A stretch of DNA of 62,908 bases. Source: Catenulispora pinisilvae (GTDB lineage: Bacteria; Actinomycetota; Actinomycetes; Streptomycetales; Catenulisporaceae). A program made the translations under genes and the position numbers. The DNA lies in the NCBI RefSeq assembly GCF_015356865.1, contig NZ_JAAFZA010000033.1, positions 1 to 62,908 of the forward strand, written 5' to 3'. Under the pieces are notes generated by a model. It did no database searches. It was not told where the DNA came from and saw only the letters and a program-made list of their open reading frames with translations. Positions 17,614 through 26,632 of this stretch are shown here, piece by piece (the stretch's first letter is position 1; every line of letters starts with the position of its first letter).

Positions 17614-19023
17614 ATGGAGGGGCACCGGGGGCCGCGCGAGCCGAATCGCAGACTCGCCGAGCTGATCACCGAGGCCGGCTGCTCGAACGCGGGACTGGCC
17701 CGGCGGGTCAACCTCGCGGGTGCGGAGCTGGGCCTGGACCTGCGTTATGACAAGACTTCGGTGGCGCGCTGGCTGCGCGGACAGCAGCCGCGCGCCACCA
17801 CGCCGGCGCTGATCGCCGAGGCCCTGGGCCGCAAACTGGGGCGGCCGGTCACCGTCGAGGAGATCGGCATGGTCGACGAGCGGGACGGGAGTTCCTCCCT
17901 CGCGCTCGGGCTGGCCGCCGACACCCAGGAGGCGATCGCGGTCGCGGCCGGGCTCTGGCGGGCCGACGCCGCCGGGCGCGAACAACTGCGCGCGGCCTCG
18001 TTCGCGGTCGCCGCGATGGTCGGGCCGAGCCGGGACTGGCTGATCATGGCCGAGGACCCGGTGGTGGCCCGGGGGATGGCCGCGGCCAAGAACGGGCACG
18101 CCCCGTTGCGCGTCGGCCTGTCCGACGTCGCCGCGGTCCGCGCGACCACCGACGCCTTCCGCGCGCTGGACCATCGCTTCGGCGGCGGCCACGTCCGGGT
18201 GCTGGCCGTGCGCTACCTGGACGGCGTGGTCGCCGAACTGTTGCGCGGCACCTATCCGGAGCGGGTCGGACGCCAGCTGTTCGGAGCCGCCGCGGCGCTC
18301 ACCGAACTGGCCGGCTACCTCGCCTGCGACACCGGCCGCCTCGGTCTGGCCCAGCGCTACTACATCCAGGCCCTGAGACTGTCCCAGGCCGCCGGCGACC
18401 GGGCCCACGGCGGGCACATCCTGTCGGCGATGAGCCATCTGGCCAACTCGCTCGGCGCACCGCGGGAAACCGTGCAGCTGGCGCGGTCGGCTGACGAGGG
18501 CGCGCGGGGCATGGCCTCACCCCATGTGCGGGCCGAGTTCTTCTGCGCCGAGGCGCGCGGCTACGCCGCGATGCGCGACCGGCGCGCGGCCGAGCAGGCG
18601 CTGGGGCGGGCCAGCGACGAACTGGAACGCGGCGGTGGCGACGCCCCGGTCTGGTCCTCCTACTTCGACCACCACTACGTGGCCGACGCGGCGGCGGCCT
18701 GCCACCGCGATCTGGACCAGCCGCGGCAGGCCGCCGAACAGGCCGCCGCGGCGTTGGCCGGCTTCGGCGTGGACAAGACCCGGCGCCGGGTGCTGAACCT
18801 GTTCACCCTGGCCGCGGCCCGGGTGCAGGGCGGTGAGGTGGAGGCCGGCTGCGCGGCGGCGACCGAGGCGGTGAAGCTGTCCGGCCGGGCCCGGTCGGCG
18901 CGCGCGGTGGAGGCGCTGCACGATTTCGACCGGCGGCTGGACCCGTACGCGGCCGTCGCCGCGACCCGCGAGTTCCGCAGCTTGATCGCCTTGCGGCGGC
19001 CCGGAGAGCCGATCAACGCCTGA
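17614..19023 (+). CDS. HTH/TPR developmental-type regulator
   Basis: A 469-residue regulator with an N-terminal XRE-like helix-turn-helix (LAELITEAGCSNAGLARRVN, with DKTSVARWLRGQQPR) and a long alpha-helical TPR-like C-terminus. This layout is widespread in Streptomyces and includes, as far as I recall, the NsdA-type regulators of differentiation and antibiotic production. The segment GPSRDWLI near residue 150 is a constant part of the family. Start ATG 17614 (MEGHRGPREP) follows GAGGGT directly, so it may be leaderless; TATAAG at 17559-17564 is a possible -10. A membrane protein gene follows after 72 bp. The exact target genes are unknown. Confidence 0.75.
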   Translation: MEGHRGPREPNRRLAELITEAGCSNAGLARRVNLAGAELGLDLRYDKTSVARWLRGQQPRATTPALIAEALGRKLGRPVTVEEIGMVDERDGSSSLALGLAADTQEAIAVAAGLWRADAAGREQLRAASFAVAAMVGPSRDWLIMAEDPVVARGMAAAKNGHAPLRVGLSDVAAVRATTDAFRALDHRFGGGHVRVLAVRYLDGVVAELLRGTYPERVGRQLFGAAAALTELAGYLACDTGRLGLAQRYYIQALRLSQAAGDRAHGGHILSAMSHLANSLGAPRETVQLARSADEGARGMASPHVRAEFFCAEARGYAAMRDRRAAEQALGRASDELERGGGDAPVWSSYFDHHYVADAAAACHRDLDQPRQAAEQAAAALAGFGVDKTRRRVLNLFTLAAARVQGGEVEAGCAAATEAVKLSGRARSARAVEALHDFDRRLDPYAAVAATREFRSLIALRRPGEPINA

Positions 19024-19095
19024 ACGTCCGGGCCGGCTCCATCCGGCGATGTGGTGAGGTATCGAAAGTCCGATCGGGTAGGCTCGGTCCCGCCT

Positions 19096-20478
19096 ATGGA
19101 CGAGACGCACGAACGCGAGTCGACAGCCGGGGGCGGACAGGCGCCGCCGGAGGATGTCGCGACCGCCGAGGCGGAAAAGCCGTATACCGCGCAATTCGCC
19201 CCTGTCGAGACGCCTACCCAGGCAGTCTCCCCCGTTCCGCCCGAGGAAGACGGTTTCCCGGGCGGTCCGATCCCCGAATCCTCCGGCTTCTCCTGGCGGC
19301 TGCCGGGCCAGCCGGCGCCCGTGCAGCAGGCACAGGGCGGTATCCCGAACGAGTTCGACCACCTGTTCCGTGACGCCCCGGCCGACGGCCGCCGTTCGCT
19401 GATGCCCAACCAGGGCACGATAGGCGTCTCGGTGCCGGGCACCGCCGGCTATTCGCGATCGGGTTACTCGCAGAATCCTGCGACGAACGCGCCGGCCTCC
19501 AACGGCCCCGGCCACGGCGCTGGTCCCGGTGCCGACTTCGGCCCCGGTCCCGGCACCAATCTCGGCCCGCAGCCCACCCAGGCGCTGCCGCCGGCCGACT
19601 CCACCGGCCGCCAGGCCCCGGTCTACCAGTCCCCGACTCAGGACCAGGTCGGCTACGGGCAGCAGTTGCCCAGCCGCGCCTACGATCCGGGCGGTTACTC
19701 GGCGCAGGCCCAGGGCCAGGGCCCGGTCGACCCGGACTCGCACACCCAGTCCATACCGAGGGTGCCGGCGCAGCCGCCGATGTACGGCGGCATGAACAAC
19801 GGCGGCATGAACAACGGCAACCCGGACCTGCTGTTGGCCACCGGCCCGGACCGGCGCCAGTCCAACCGCACGCTGCTGATCGCCCTCGGGGTGTTCGTGG
19901 TGCTGGTCGTGGTGGCCGCGGTGGCGTTCTCCGGCGGTGGCGGCAAGTCCAAGACCAACAACGCGGGCAAGACCACGAACGTCGACACCCCGGCGCCGAG
20001 CACCAGCGTCTCCGCCCCGCCCGGGGTGGACCCGGCGGCCAAGGCGCAGGCCGACGCGATCTTCACCCTGATCTCGCAGAGCCATGCCCTGCGGGTGGCG
20101 GCCAACGACGCGATCACCGGCGTACAGCAGTGCAAGAACGTCGCGGCCAACAAGGCGAGCTTCACCGACGTCGCGGCCAAGCGGCAGGCGCAGGCCGACG
20201 GCATGAAGCCGCTCAGCGTCGACAAGCTGTCCGGCGGCCAGCAGTTGCAGAAGGACCTGATCGACTCCTGGCAGCTGTCGGCGGAGTCCGAGAAGGACTA
20301 CGCGGCCTGGGCCAACGACAACCTGACCTGTACCGGCAAGCCCGGCGCGAACGACAACTTCAACAAGGGCAACAGCGCCGGCACCGATGCCGGAAGGGCC
20401 AAGAACAAGGCGGTCGCGGACTGGAACGCCTTCGCCGCCAAGCTCGGCGAGCAGACGATCGAGATCAGCAACCTGTGA
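19096..20478 (+). CDS. proline-rich single-pass membrane protein, hypothetical
   Basis: A 460-residue protein in three parts: a long disordered N-terminus rich in Pro, Gln and Gly (about 1-255) with a YGGMNNGGMNNG repeat near its end, one membrane helix (LLIALGVFVVLVVVAAVAF, about 258-277), and a C-terminal exported helical domain (about 300-460) with two Cys that may pair. The topology suggests a cytoplasmic tail and an outer domain sensing or binding something. It is 72 bp downstream of the HTH/TPR regulator and may be cotranscribed. Start ATG 19096 is chosen over an upstream GTG at 19051. I do not recognise the family. Confidence 0.7.
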   Translation: MDETHERESTAGGGQAPPEDVATAEAEKPYTAQFAPVETPTQAVSPVPPEEDGFPGGPIPESSGFSWRLPGQPAPVQQAQGGIPNEFDHLFRDAPADGRRSLMPNQGTIGVSVPGTAGYSRSGYSQNPATNAPASNGPGHGAGPGADFGPGPGTNLGPQPTQALPPADSTGRQAPVYQSPTQDQVGYGQQLPSRAYDPGGYSAQAQGQGPVDPDSHTQSIPRVPAQPPMYGGMNNGGMNNGNPDLLLATGPDRRQSNRTLLIALGVFVVLVVVAAVAFSGGGGKSKTNNAGKTTNVDTPAPSTSVSAPPGVDPAAKAQADAIFTLISQSHALRVAANDAITGVQQCKNVAANKASFTDVAAKRQAQADGMKPLSVDKLSGGQQLQKDLIDSWQLSAESEKDYAAWANDNLTCTGKPGANDNFNKGNSAGTDAGRAKNKAVADWNAFAAKLGEQTIEISNL

Positions 20479-20503
20479 CCGAGTGAGCAGGACGCTGAAG
20501 CAT

Positions 20504-20529
20504 ACGGCCACCGGTTTCCCGGTGGCCGT
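20504..20529 (+). terminator. strong hairpin terminator
   Basis: ACGGCCACCGG (20504-20514) pairs perfectly with CCGGTGGCCGT (20519-20529), loop TTTC, followed by TCTCGTTCC. It ends the regulator/membrane-protein unit. From 20550 to 20610 short GGACCGG/GGACCCGG repeats fill the gap to the convergent gene. Confidence 0.8.
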
Positions 20530-20615
20530 TCTCGTTCCCCAGAGCTCGATCAGGACCGGGTCGGGACCGGATCGGACCCGGGTCGGACCCGGATCAGAAC
20601 CGAATCAGGGCTCGA

Positions 20616-21467
20616 TCACCGAAGCTGGTCCGCGTACTCATCGGTCCCGGGCAGCGTCGGGATGAAGGGCGCGGCGAACTCCAACCGCCCGAGCCCGGAG
20701 GCCTCAGCCGCGGCCCCGTCCCCGGCGAACCGGTCCCAGTCCTGGGCCGGATCCGCCTCGGTGAAGTAGAGCACTGTGATGCGCTTGCCGACCCCCTCGA
20801 CCGGCTTGACGTACGTCGGCGTCTTCCCCGGCAACGGCATCGGCTCGAAGACCATGGCCAGCGCCACCGGCGATCCCGCCAACTTGCCGGGCAGGTGCTT
20901 CTCCCTGAGCCACGCCGACAACGCCGCCGGATCCTGGTCCGGCCCCGCGTCGTAGACCTCGACGATCAGCCCCGCATACGGATAACTCAGAGCATGGATA
21001 TCCCGCGGCCCCTTGTCACCGTCCCGATAGACCACGCCGAGGTAGTTCTGGAACGACGTGAACACATGCGTCCGCTCCTGATAGACCCGACCATCCGGCA
21101 ACAGCCGCCGATTGATGGCCACGGTCCAGTCCAGGTGGTCCTGATAGCGGCCCTCATTGATCCAGTAAACGGTGATGTAAGCCCCGGCCGTCACCGGACT
21201 CGCGACCGCCGAATCGGCCGGATACCGCAGCAACTGCAACGGCCGCGTGGCCACCCACCGCCGCCCGGCGAACATCCACGGCATCGACATGGCGCCAGAA
21301 ATGAAATGGTCGTCTTCGTACCATCTGTTATAGCTGAGCTCGTGGCCCGGATGCGGCTCCACCATGGTGATCAGGGCACTGCCGATCCCGGGGCCGTACG
21401 GCCCTTCCGAGGCCAGTTGCTTGTAGGGGCGCGGCTCGCGCTCGGGGTGCTCCTGTTTTTCCGACAT
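20616..21467 (-). CDS. conserved hypothetical protein, member of the CTGAC regulon
   Basis: A 283-residue soluble protein of a family I recall from mycobacteria and Frankia near catabolic genes, without known function. The region LSYNRWYEDDHFISGAM and the later PYAGLIVEVYDA look like two ferredoxin-like (dimeric alpha-beta barrel) halves, as in EthD-type proteins. ATG 21467 has GGAGG five bases upstream. A perfect CTGAC-N5-GTCAG palindrome sits 30 bp before the start codon, the same element as before the catabolic genes further right. This suggests a role in the same pathway. No catalytic motif can be named. Confidence 0.65.
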   Translation of the reverse strand: MSEKQEHPEREPRPYKQLASEGPYGPGIGSALITMVEPHPGHELSYNRWYEDDHFISGAMSMPWMFAGRRWVATRPLQLLRYPADSAVASPVTAGAYITVYWINEGRYQDHLDWTVAINRRLLPDGRVYQERTHVFTSFQNYLGVVYRDGDKGPRDIHALSYPYAGLIVEVYDAGPDQDPAALSAWLREKHLPGKLAGSPVALAMVFEPMPLPGKTPTYVKPVEGVGKRITVLYFTEADPAQDWDRFAGDGAAAEASGLGRLEFAAPFIPTLPGTDEYADQLR

Positions 21468-21497
21468 GGCGCCTCCAGGTGTGGGCTTCCGGGTGAG

Positions 21498-21512
21498 CTG
21501 ACGATACGTCAG
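21498..21512. promoter_or_regulatory. CTGAC-N5-GTCAG operator, site a
   Basis: CTGACGATACGTCAG, a perfect palindrome with a 5-bp spacer, 30 bp upstream of the hypothetical gene (minus) and 132 bp upstream of the NB-ARC gene (plus). First of ten related sites. Confidence 0.65.
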
Positions 21513-21644
21513 ATATTGCGAAGGGGGGATACCCGACCGATGTCACCGGCCCGAGCACTGCCGGCATGTGCGCCGATAAACCCTGATTCCGCTCACCGCC
21601 CGTTTGTTAGACTCCATGCCTGCGATCGGCAGGGGGAGGGCGCG

Positions 21645-23978
21645 ATGTCGGGCAGCGCTGACCCGGACGGCAGGCCTGATCCGGAAGTGGCCGCCGACCT
21701 GGCCGGTTACATCGAGCACCTGAACCAGCTGCGGCTGTGGGCCGGTTCGCCGTCGGTCCGGAGTCTGGCCAAGCGGGTGGGGCCGTTGATGCGGCCGCCG
21801 CGTGCGGTTTCGCACACCACGGTCGCCGAGGTGTTCCAGACCCGGCGGCGGCGTCTTGATCTCGATCTGGTGATCGGTATCGTGCGCGCGCTCGGCGCGG
21901 ACGAGGAGACGGTGCGTCGCTGGCGCTCGGCGTACCTGCGGGTGCACCGCGATTCCAAGGCGGTGGGAACGACCGCGGTACTGCGACAGCTGCCTGTCGA
22001 CCTGGCCACGTTCATCGGGCGGGAGAAGGAGCTCGCCGCGTTGACCGCGGGCGCCGATCAGGAGTCGCACACCGTCGTGATCTCGGCGGTCGAGGGCATG
22101 GCCGGCATCGGAAAGACGCAGCTCGCCCTGCACGCGGCGCACAGCCTCGTGCAGGCCGGGCGCTACGCCGACGTCCAGCTCTACGCCAACCTGCGCGGCT
22201 TCGACCCGGACCACGAACCGTCCGACCCGGCTGCCATCCTCGACGCGTTCCTGCGTCAGCTGGAGGTGTCGGCCGCGCATGTCCCGGCCGGGCTGGACGA
22301 GCGGGCCGCGATGTTCCGCGACCGCGTCCACGGACGCCAGGCGTTGCTCCTGCTCGACAACGCCGCGGACGTCGACCAGGTCCGACCGCTGCTGCCGGCC
22401 TCCCCGACCTGCCTGGTGCTGATCACCAGCCGCCGCAGCCTGGCCGCGTTGGAGGGGGCGCGCTCGGTGACCCTCGACGTGCTCGCCCCGGGCGAGGCGG
22501 TCGAGCTGCTGGCCCGCATCGTGGGCGCCGAGCGGGTGGCCGCCGAACCGGAGGCGGCCGAACGGCTCGCGGAGCTGTGCGGCGGCCTGCCGCTGGCGGT
22601 CTCGCTGGTGGCGGCGCGGCTGCGCTCGCGCCCGGTGTGGACCCTGCGGTATCTGGCCGACCGGCTGGGCAACGGGCTGAACGAGATCGCGGCGGGCAGC
22701 CGGGGACTGGCCCGGGTCTTCGATCTGTCGTATCAGGGCCTGCCCGCGGCCGCGCAACGGGTCTTCCGGCTGCTCGGCGTCCACCCCGCGCTGGACTTCA
22801 CCGCGGTCTCGGTCACCGCGCTGGCCGGGGTGGACCGCGGCGAGGCCGAGCGGATCCTGGAGTCGTTGCAGGACGAGCGGCTGGTCCAGCAGAAGGTCCC
22901 GGACCGTTACGAGCTGCACGACCTGCTGTGCGCCTACGCGGCCGAACGGGCCGCGGCGGAGCTCGGCGAGCAGGACCGCTCCGAGGCCGTCACCGCGGTC
23001 TTCACCTGGTACGTGGCGGCCATGCTGGCGGCGGGCCGGACGGTGAACCTCAGCCAGCCGCCGCCCTTCCCCGCCGCCGAACCGCGGGGCCACAGCATGC
23101 GGTTCCGTGACAGCAGGCAGGCGCTCGCCTGGTACGACCGGGAACGGGCGAACCTGCTGCGGATCCTCTCGGCGGCGGCGGCGCTCGCCCACGATCGGGT
23201 GGTCGTCCTGCTGACGCTGGGCATGATCCGGATCGAGGAGTCCGCCCGGAACTGGCGGGAGTCCGAACGACTGCTTCGCGCCGCCCTGCCCCACGCCCGG
23301 CGGTGTGGCGTCCCCGGGGCCGAGGCGCAGGTGCTGCAACGGTTGGGGTACACCCTCTGGTCGGACAACAGATCCGAGGAGGCGATCGGCCCGCTGGAAG
23401 AAGCCCTGGCCCTGACCCGCGAGCACGACGACTTGGTGACCGGACAACAGGTGCTGAACTGTCTGGCCATGGCGTACACCGGGGTCGGCGATCACGAACG
23501 CGGCCTGGAGGTCGCCCTCCAGGCCCTGGCCCTGCGGGACCGCGACGAAGTGCGCCTCGCGTACCGCAGCATCAACGCATTGAACACGGTGGCCATGTGT
23601 CTTCACGGGCTGGGCCGCCCGGGCGAGGCGGTGGCCTACATCGTCACCTCCATCGATGAGGCCAGAGCCCAGAGCGACCAGCTGTTCGTCACGGCGGGCC
23701 TGCACAACCTCGGGTTCACGTATCTCATCCTCGAGCGGTTCGACGAGGCCGTCACCGCCTTCGAAGAGTCGATAGCCATGGCGCGCGGCTTGGGCAACCT
23801 CTACCTCCACGCCGACAGCCTCAACGGCATCGCCCGAGTGCGGCACGCCGAAGGGCGCATCCCGGAGGCGCAGGAATCCCACCGCCAGGCACTGGCCGTC
23901 TTCGATGATCTCCCCCAGCCCGAAGCCGCACGCTTCCGCAGCCAACTCGACGCATCACCGCTGCGGTATCCGCTGTAG
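21645..23978 (+). CDS. NB-ARC/TPR regulator with N-terminal HTH
   Basis: A 777-residue STAND-type protein. Residues 15-105 form an XRE-like HTH domain (SHTTVAEVFQTRRRRLDLDL); the NB-ARC ATPase follows with Walker A GMAGIGKTQ (151-159) and Walker B ALLLLDNA (about 228-235), then the PLAVSLVAARL helix; from about 480 the protein is TPR repeats (ESLRAAL-type helices, for example NWRESERLLRAALPHARR). Such proteins resemble AfsR without the SARP domain and are thought to switch on ATP binding. Start ATG 21645 follows GGGGGAGGG. Four in-frame TAG codons, 12 bp apart, end the gene. Ligand and targets are unknown. Confidence 0.82.
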   Translation: MSGSADPDGRPDPEVAADLAGYIEHLNQLRLWAGSPSVRSLAKRVGPLMRPPRAVSHTTVAEVFQTRRRRLDLDLVIGIVRALGADEETVRRWRSAYLRVHRDSKAVGTTAVLRQLPVDLATFIGREKELAALTAGADQESHTVVISAVEGMAGIGKTQLALHAAHSLVQAGRYADVQLYANLRGFDPDHEPSDPAAILDAFLRQLEVSAAHVPAGLDERAAMFRDRVHGRQALLLLDNAADVDQVRPLLPASPTCLVLITSRRSLAALEGARSVTLDVLAPGEAVELLARIVGAERVAAEPEAAERLAELCGGLPLAVSLVAARLRSRPVWTLRYLADRLGNGLNEIAAGSRGLARVFDLSYQGLPAAAQRVFRLLGVHPALDFTAVSVTALAGVDRGEAERILESLQDERLVQQKVPDRYELHDLLCAYAAERAAAELGEQDRSEAVTAVFTWYVAAMLAAGRTVNLSQPPPFPAAEPRGHSMRFRDSRQALAWYDRERANLLRILSAAAALAHDRVVVLLTLGMIRIEESARNWRESERLLRAALPHARRCGVPGAEAQVLQRLGYTLWSDNRSEEAIGPLEEALALTREHDDLVTGQQVLNCLAMAYTGVGDHERGLEVALQALALRDRDEVRLAYRSINALNTVAMCLHGLGRPGEAVAYIVTSIDEARAQSDQLFVTAGLHNLGFTYLILERFDEAVTAFEESIAMARGLGNLYLHADSLNGIARVRHAEGRIPEAQESHRQALAVFDDLPQPEAARFRSQLDASPLRYPL

Positions 23979-24018
23979 TGCCTGCTTTAGTGCCTGCTCT
24001 AGCGTCCGCTGTAGCGGC
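23970..24018 (+). repeat. four 12-bp repeats, each with an in-frame TAG
   Basis: The stop codon TAG at 23976-23978 is followed by TAG at 23988, 24000 and 24012. Each lies 12 bp after the previous one, so all four are in the same frame. The units (CCGCTGTAGTGC and near copies) differ by a few bases. Confidence 0.75.
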
Positions 24019-25170
24019 TCAATGCGAGCCGAGGAGGGTCCCGAACAGCAGCCCGACGGCGACGATGCCGACGAAGACGCCGACCGTCGCGGGGCGTGCG
24101 AAGTTGACGGTCCAGCCCACGCCGAAGCGCTTCTGGACGAAGACGGACGGGTCCTCGCGGTTGGCGTAGAAGATCCCCAGCTTCCAGAAGCGGTCGTCGT
24201 CGCGGTTGACGGTGCCGCCGGACTTTGCGGCGGGGCTGACTGAGCTGCTGTCGCCCGAGCCGCTTTTACCCGAAGTGCCTCCGCCCGGCACGTCTTCGGC
24301 GAGTCGCAGCCGCGAACCGCCCTGCCCGAACCGGACCGACACCACGATCAGCCCCGCCGTCGCCAGCACGATCGGCGCCAGCAGCAGTACCACGAAGACA
24401 CCCGTGCTGCCGGTCAGCTTCCACATCGCCAGCGCGCCGAAGAACATCGACAGGTCCACGGCGGCCGCCAGGACCAGCAGGCAGCGCGCCATCGCGGTGA
24501 CGAAGCGGCGGTGCCGGCGCGCGGCGTGCGGGTCCTGCGCGTCGAGCTGCGCCTTGCCGCGGGCGGTGGCCCAGGACACGGCCACGATCAGCGCCGTGAC
24601 CCCGATCTGCGCCAGAACCAAGGCGAACGCCGAGCCGAGGTTCTTGTCGGTGTACGAGGTCGGGTGCCCGCCGCCGTCGTAGTGCGAGACGAGCCGGTCC
24701 GGCATGCGCGGGTAGCGGATCGCGCCGACGATCGCCGTGCCCGCCGTGATCACCGCTGCCGGCAGGGCCCACAGCCAGGGGAACGGTTCGGGCCGGGTGC
24801 GCAGCGTGGTGTCGGTGACGGTGACCTGCGTGCGGCCCTCGAACCAGCGACCGTCGCGTTTCGCGTCGGCGACGTGCGATCGGGCCACCAGGTACGCCGC
24901 CAGCGATCCGCCGAACTCGACCAGCAGGGCGGTGGGTATCGCAGCCTGCGACGACGCCACGAACCATCCGGCGAGCACCGCGACGACCGTCACCGCGCCG
25001 ACGCCGATCCGGTACGTCCGCCGGGCGGCCGCCACCACCGGATCCCCGGCGCGCTCGGCCGGCACCCGCACCCCGAACTGCACGCTCGGCGGCGTCAGCA
25101 CCGGGGTGAGCAGGGACAGGGACCCGATCAGCAGGGCCGGCAGGACCGCGGGCAGAGCAGAGGTGTGCAT
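24019..25170 (-). CDS. DUF1648/DUF5808 membrane protein
   Basis: A 383-residue polytopic membrane protein. The DUF1648 signature RYPRMPDRLVSHYDGGGHPTS is clear near residue 150, flanked by membrane helices, and the C-terminal block DDDRFWKLGIFYANREDPS is the DUF5808 signature. Homologues (for example YhdP/SdpI-like membrane proteins of Bacillus) are usually encoded with a GntR-type regulator of the YtrA kind, exactly as here, where the GntR gene ends 18 bp upstream. ATG 25170 has GAAGG before it. Probably responds to envelope stress or antimicrobial peptides; that role is inferred from context. Confidence 0.8.
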   Translation of the reverse strand: MHTSALPAVLPALLIGSLSLLTPVLTPPSVQFGVRVPAERAGDPVVAAARRTYRIGVGAVTVVAVLAGWFVASSQAAIPTALLVEFGGSLAAYLVARSHVADAKRDGRWFEGRTQVTVTDTTLRTRPEPFPWLWALPAAVITAGTAIVGAIRYPRMPDRLVSHYDGGGHPTSYTDKNLGSAFALVLAQIGVTALIVAVSWATARGKAQLDAQDPHAARRHRRFVTAMARCLLVLAAAVDLSMFFGALAMWKLTGSTGVFVVLLLAPIVLATAGLIVVSVRFGQGGSRLRLAEDVPGGGTSGKSGSGDSSSVSPAAKSGGTVNRDDDRFWKLGIFYANREDPSVFVQKRFGVGWTVNFARPATVGVFVGIVAVGLLFGTLLGSH

Positions 25171-25188
25171 CGGAGCCTTCCGTCCAAC

Positions 25189-25575
25189 TCAGTGTTCTGT
25201 GAACTCGTCCAGCAGGGCCTGACACCGGGCCAGCACCTCCGGTGGCGCCATCCCCTTCGCGAAGCCCTCGGCGAGCAACGTCCGCGCCCGCCGCTCCCAG
25301 TCCCCGGCCTCCTGCGCCGAAGCGGGCCCGTCCCCCGGCCCCCGCGCCACCACCGCGCCGGTCCGGCGTCCCAACCGCACCAATCCCTCACGCCGCAACA
25401 GGTCGTACGCCTTGTTCACGGTGTGCATGTTGATCTCTAGATCGGCGGCCAACTGCCGCGTCGTCGGCAGCGAATCCCCCGGCACCAGCACGCCGGCCGC
25501 CACCGCCTCCACTATCTGGTCGCGCAGTTGCTGGTAGATCGGGACTTCGCCGTCGGGTTCCACGGTGAGGAGCAA
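25189..25575 (-). CDS. GntR-family regulator, YtrA-type
   Basis: A short 128-residue GntR protein: winged helix in residues 10-75 (IYQQLRDQIVEAVAAGVLVP, LPTTRQLAADLEINMHTVNK) and a short helical tail for dimerisation, no large ligand domain. This is the YtrA subfamily, which normally controls its own operon with membrane proteins, as in this two-gene unit. The start is the TTG at 25575, which has GGAGG eight bases upstream. Two copies of TAGAACA (25604-25610 and 25613-25619) precede it and may be part of its operator. Confidence 0.85.
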   Translation of the reverse strand: MLLTVEPDGEVPIYQQLRDQIVEAVAAGVLVPGDSLPTTRQLAADLEINMHTVNKAYDLLRREGLVRLGRRTGAVVARGPGDGPASAQEAGDWERRARTLLAEGFAKGMAPPEVLARCQALLDEFTEH

Positions 25576-25603
25576 AGGTCTGCCTCCTTCGGGGCTATTG
25601 ATA

Positions 25604-25619
25604 TAGAACAGCTAGAACA
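25604..25619. promoter_or_regulatory. tandem TAGAACA motif before the GntR gene
   Basis: TAGAACA at 25604-25610 and again at 25613-25619, 9 bp apart, 29 bp upstream of the TTG start in an AT-rich patch that also contains TATAGA. Candidate autoregulatory site; low certainty. Confidence 0.35.
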
Positions 25620-25698
25620 ATGGCGCGTCAAGGGGTGTCGCGGGGAGCTGTCGGGACTGCCCCGCTGACCCTGGCCATCTCACTCCGCCCCGCCTAAT

Positions 25699-25713
25699 CT
25701 GACGCACCATCAG
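25699..25713. promoter_or_regulatory. CTGAC-N5-GTCAG operator, site b
   Basis: CTGACGCACCATCAG, one mismatch in the right arm, 56 bp upstream of the SDR start codon at 25770. Confidence 0.5.
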
Positions 25714-25769
25714 GCGCCGCGCGCCACCCGGGCCGCCAGGGCCGTCACCACCTACGAAAGGCTCCGCTC

Positions 25770-26555
25770 ATGTTGCTCGAAGGCAAGACGGTGATCGTGT
25801 CAGGGGTCGGCGAAGGCCTCGGGCGGGAGGTCGCGCAGGCCGCGTACGGCCAGGGCGCGAATGTGGTGCTGGGGGCGCGGACCGAGGCGAACCTGGTCAA
25901 GGCGGCCGCCGACTTCGACGCCGCGCGGGTCGCCTACGCGCCGACCGACATCACCTCCGAGGACGCCTGCCGGCGGTTGGTCGACCTCGCGGTCGAACGC
26001 TTCGGCGCGCTGGACGGGTTGGTCAACGTCGCGGCGATGGACCAGGTCTTCGGGGGTGTCAGCGACGCCGACTTCGCCGACTGGCGCGCCGTCTACGAGG
26101 TCAACGTCGTCGGCACCCTGCAACTCAGCAAGGCCGCGATCCCGCATCTGGCGCGGGAGTCCGGGGTCGCCACGGGCATCGTCCACATCCTGTCGCAGTC
26201 GATGTGGGTGCCGGCGACGGAGGTCATGCAGGCCGCGTACGCCGCCTCCAAGGGGGCGCTCCTGTCCGCGACCTATGGCATGGCCAAGGAGTTGGGGCCG
26301 CGGCGGATCCGGGTGAACGCCGTCGTGCCGTCGTGGATGTGGGGGCCGATGGTGCAGGGGTATGTGGCGTGGACTGCTTCGTCACAAGGCATTCCGGAGG
26401 AGCAGGTGATCTCGTCACTCACCGCGCGCACGGCGTTGCCGGAGATCGCCAGTGACGGGGACGTTGCGAATGCGGCCATTTACATGGTGTCGCCTTATGC
26501 CGGTGGGATCACTGGTCAATCACTTGCGGTCAACGCCGGCGACTACTTGCGGTGA
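25770..26555 (+). CDS. short-chain dehydrogenase/reductase
   Basis: A 261-residue classical SDR. Cofactor motif SGVGEGLG (residues 11-18), the NVAAMDQVFGG region for the usual NNAG, catalytic Ser in HILSQSMW and the YAASK pair near residue 157. Substrate is a hydroxyl or keto group on an unknown molecule. It is preceded by operator site b of the CTGAC palindrome series, so it probably belongs to the same catabolic regulon although it lies 4 kb left of the other SDR genes. ATG 25770 with AAAGG upstream. The C-terminus GITGQSLAVNAGDYLR is typical of the family. Confidence 0.85.
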   Translation: MLLEGKTVIVSGVGEGLGREVAQAAYGQGANVVLGARTEANLVKAAADFDAARVAYAPTDITSEDACRRLVDLAVERFGALDGLVNVAAMDQVFGGVSDADFADWRAVYEVNVVGTLQLSKAAIPHLARESGVATGIVHILSQSMWVPATEVMQAAYAASKGALLSATYGMAKELGPRRIRVNAVVPSWMWGPMVQGYVAWTASSQGIPEEQVISSLTARTALPEIASDGDVANAAIYMVSPYAGGITGQSLAVNAGDYLR

Positions 26556-26632
26556 TGGGACGTCCCCCCTTGTAGCGCGGTTGTGACGAAAGCGGGATGG
26601 CCCAGTTGAACGGCTGAGTGAGGATCGCCGTC

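Noticed and set aside
21543-23945. 800-codon minus-strand frame opposite the NB-ARC gene
   Set aside because: Shadow of a gene with clear Walker A and B motifs.
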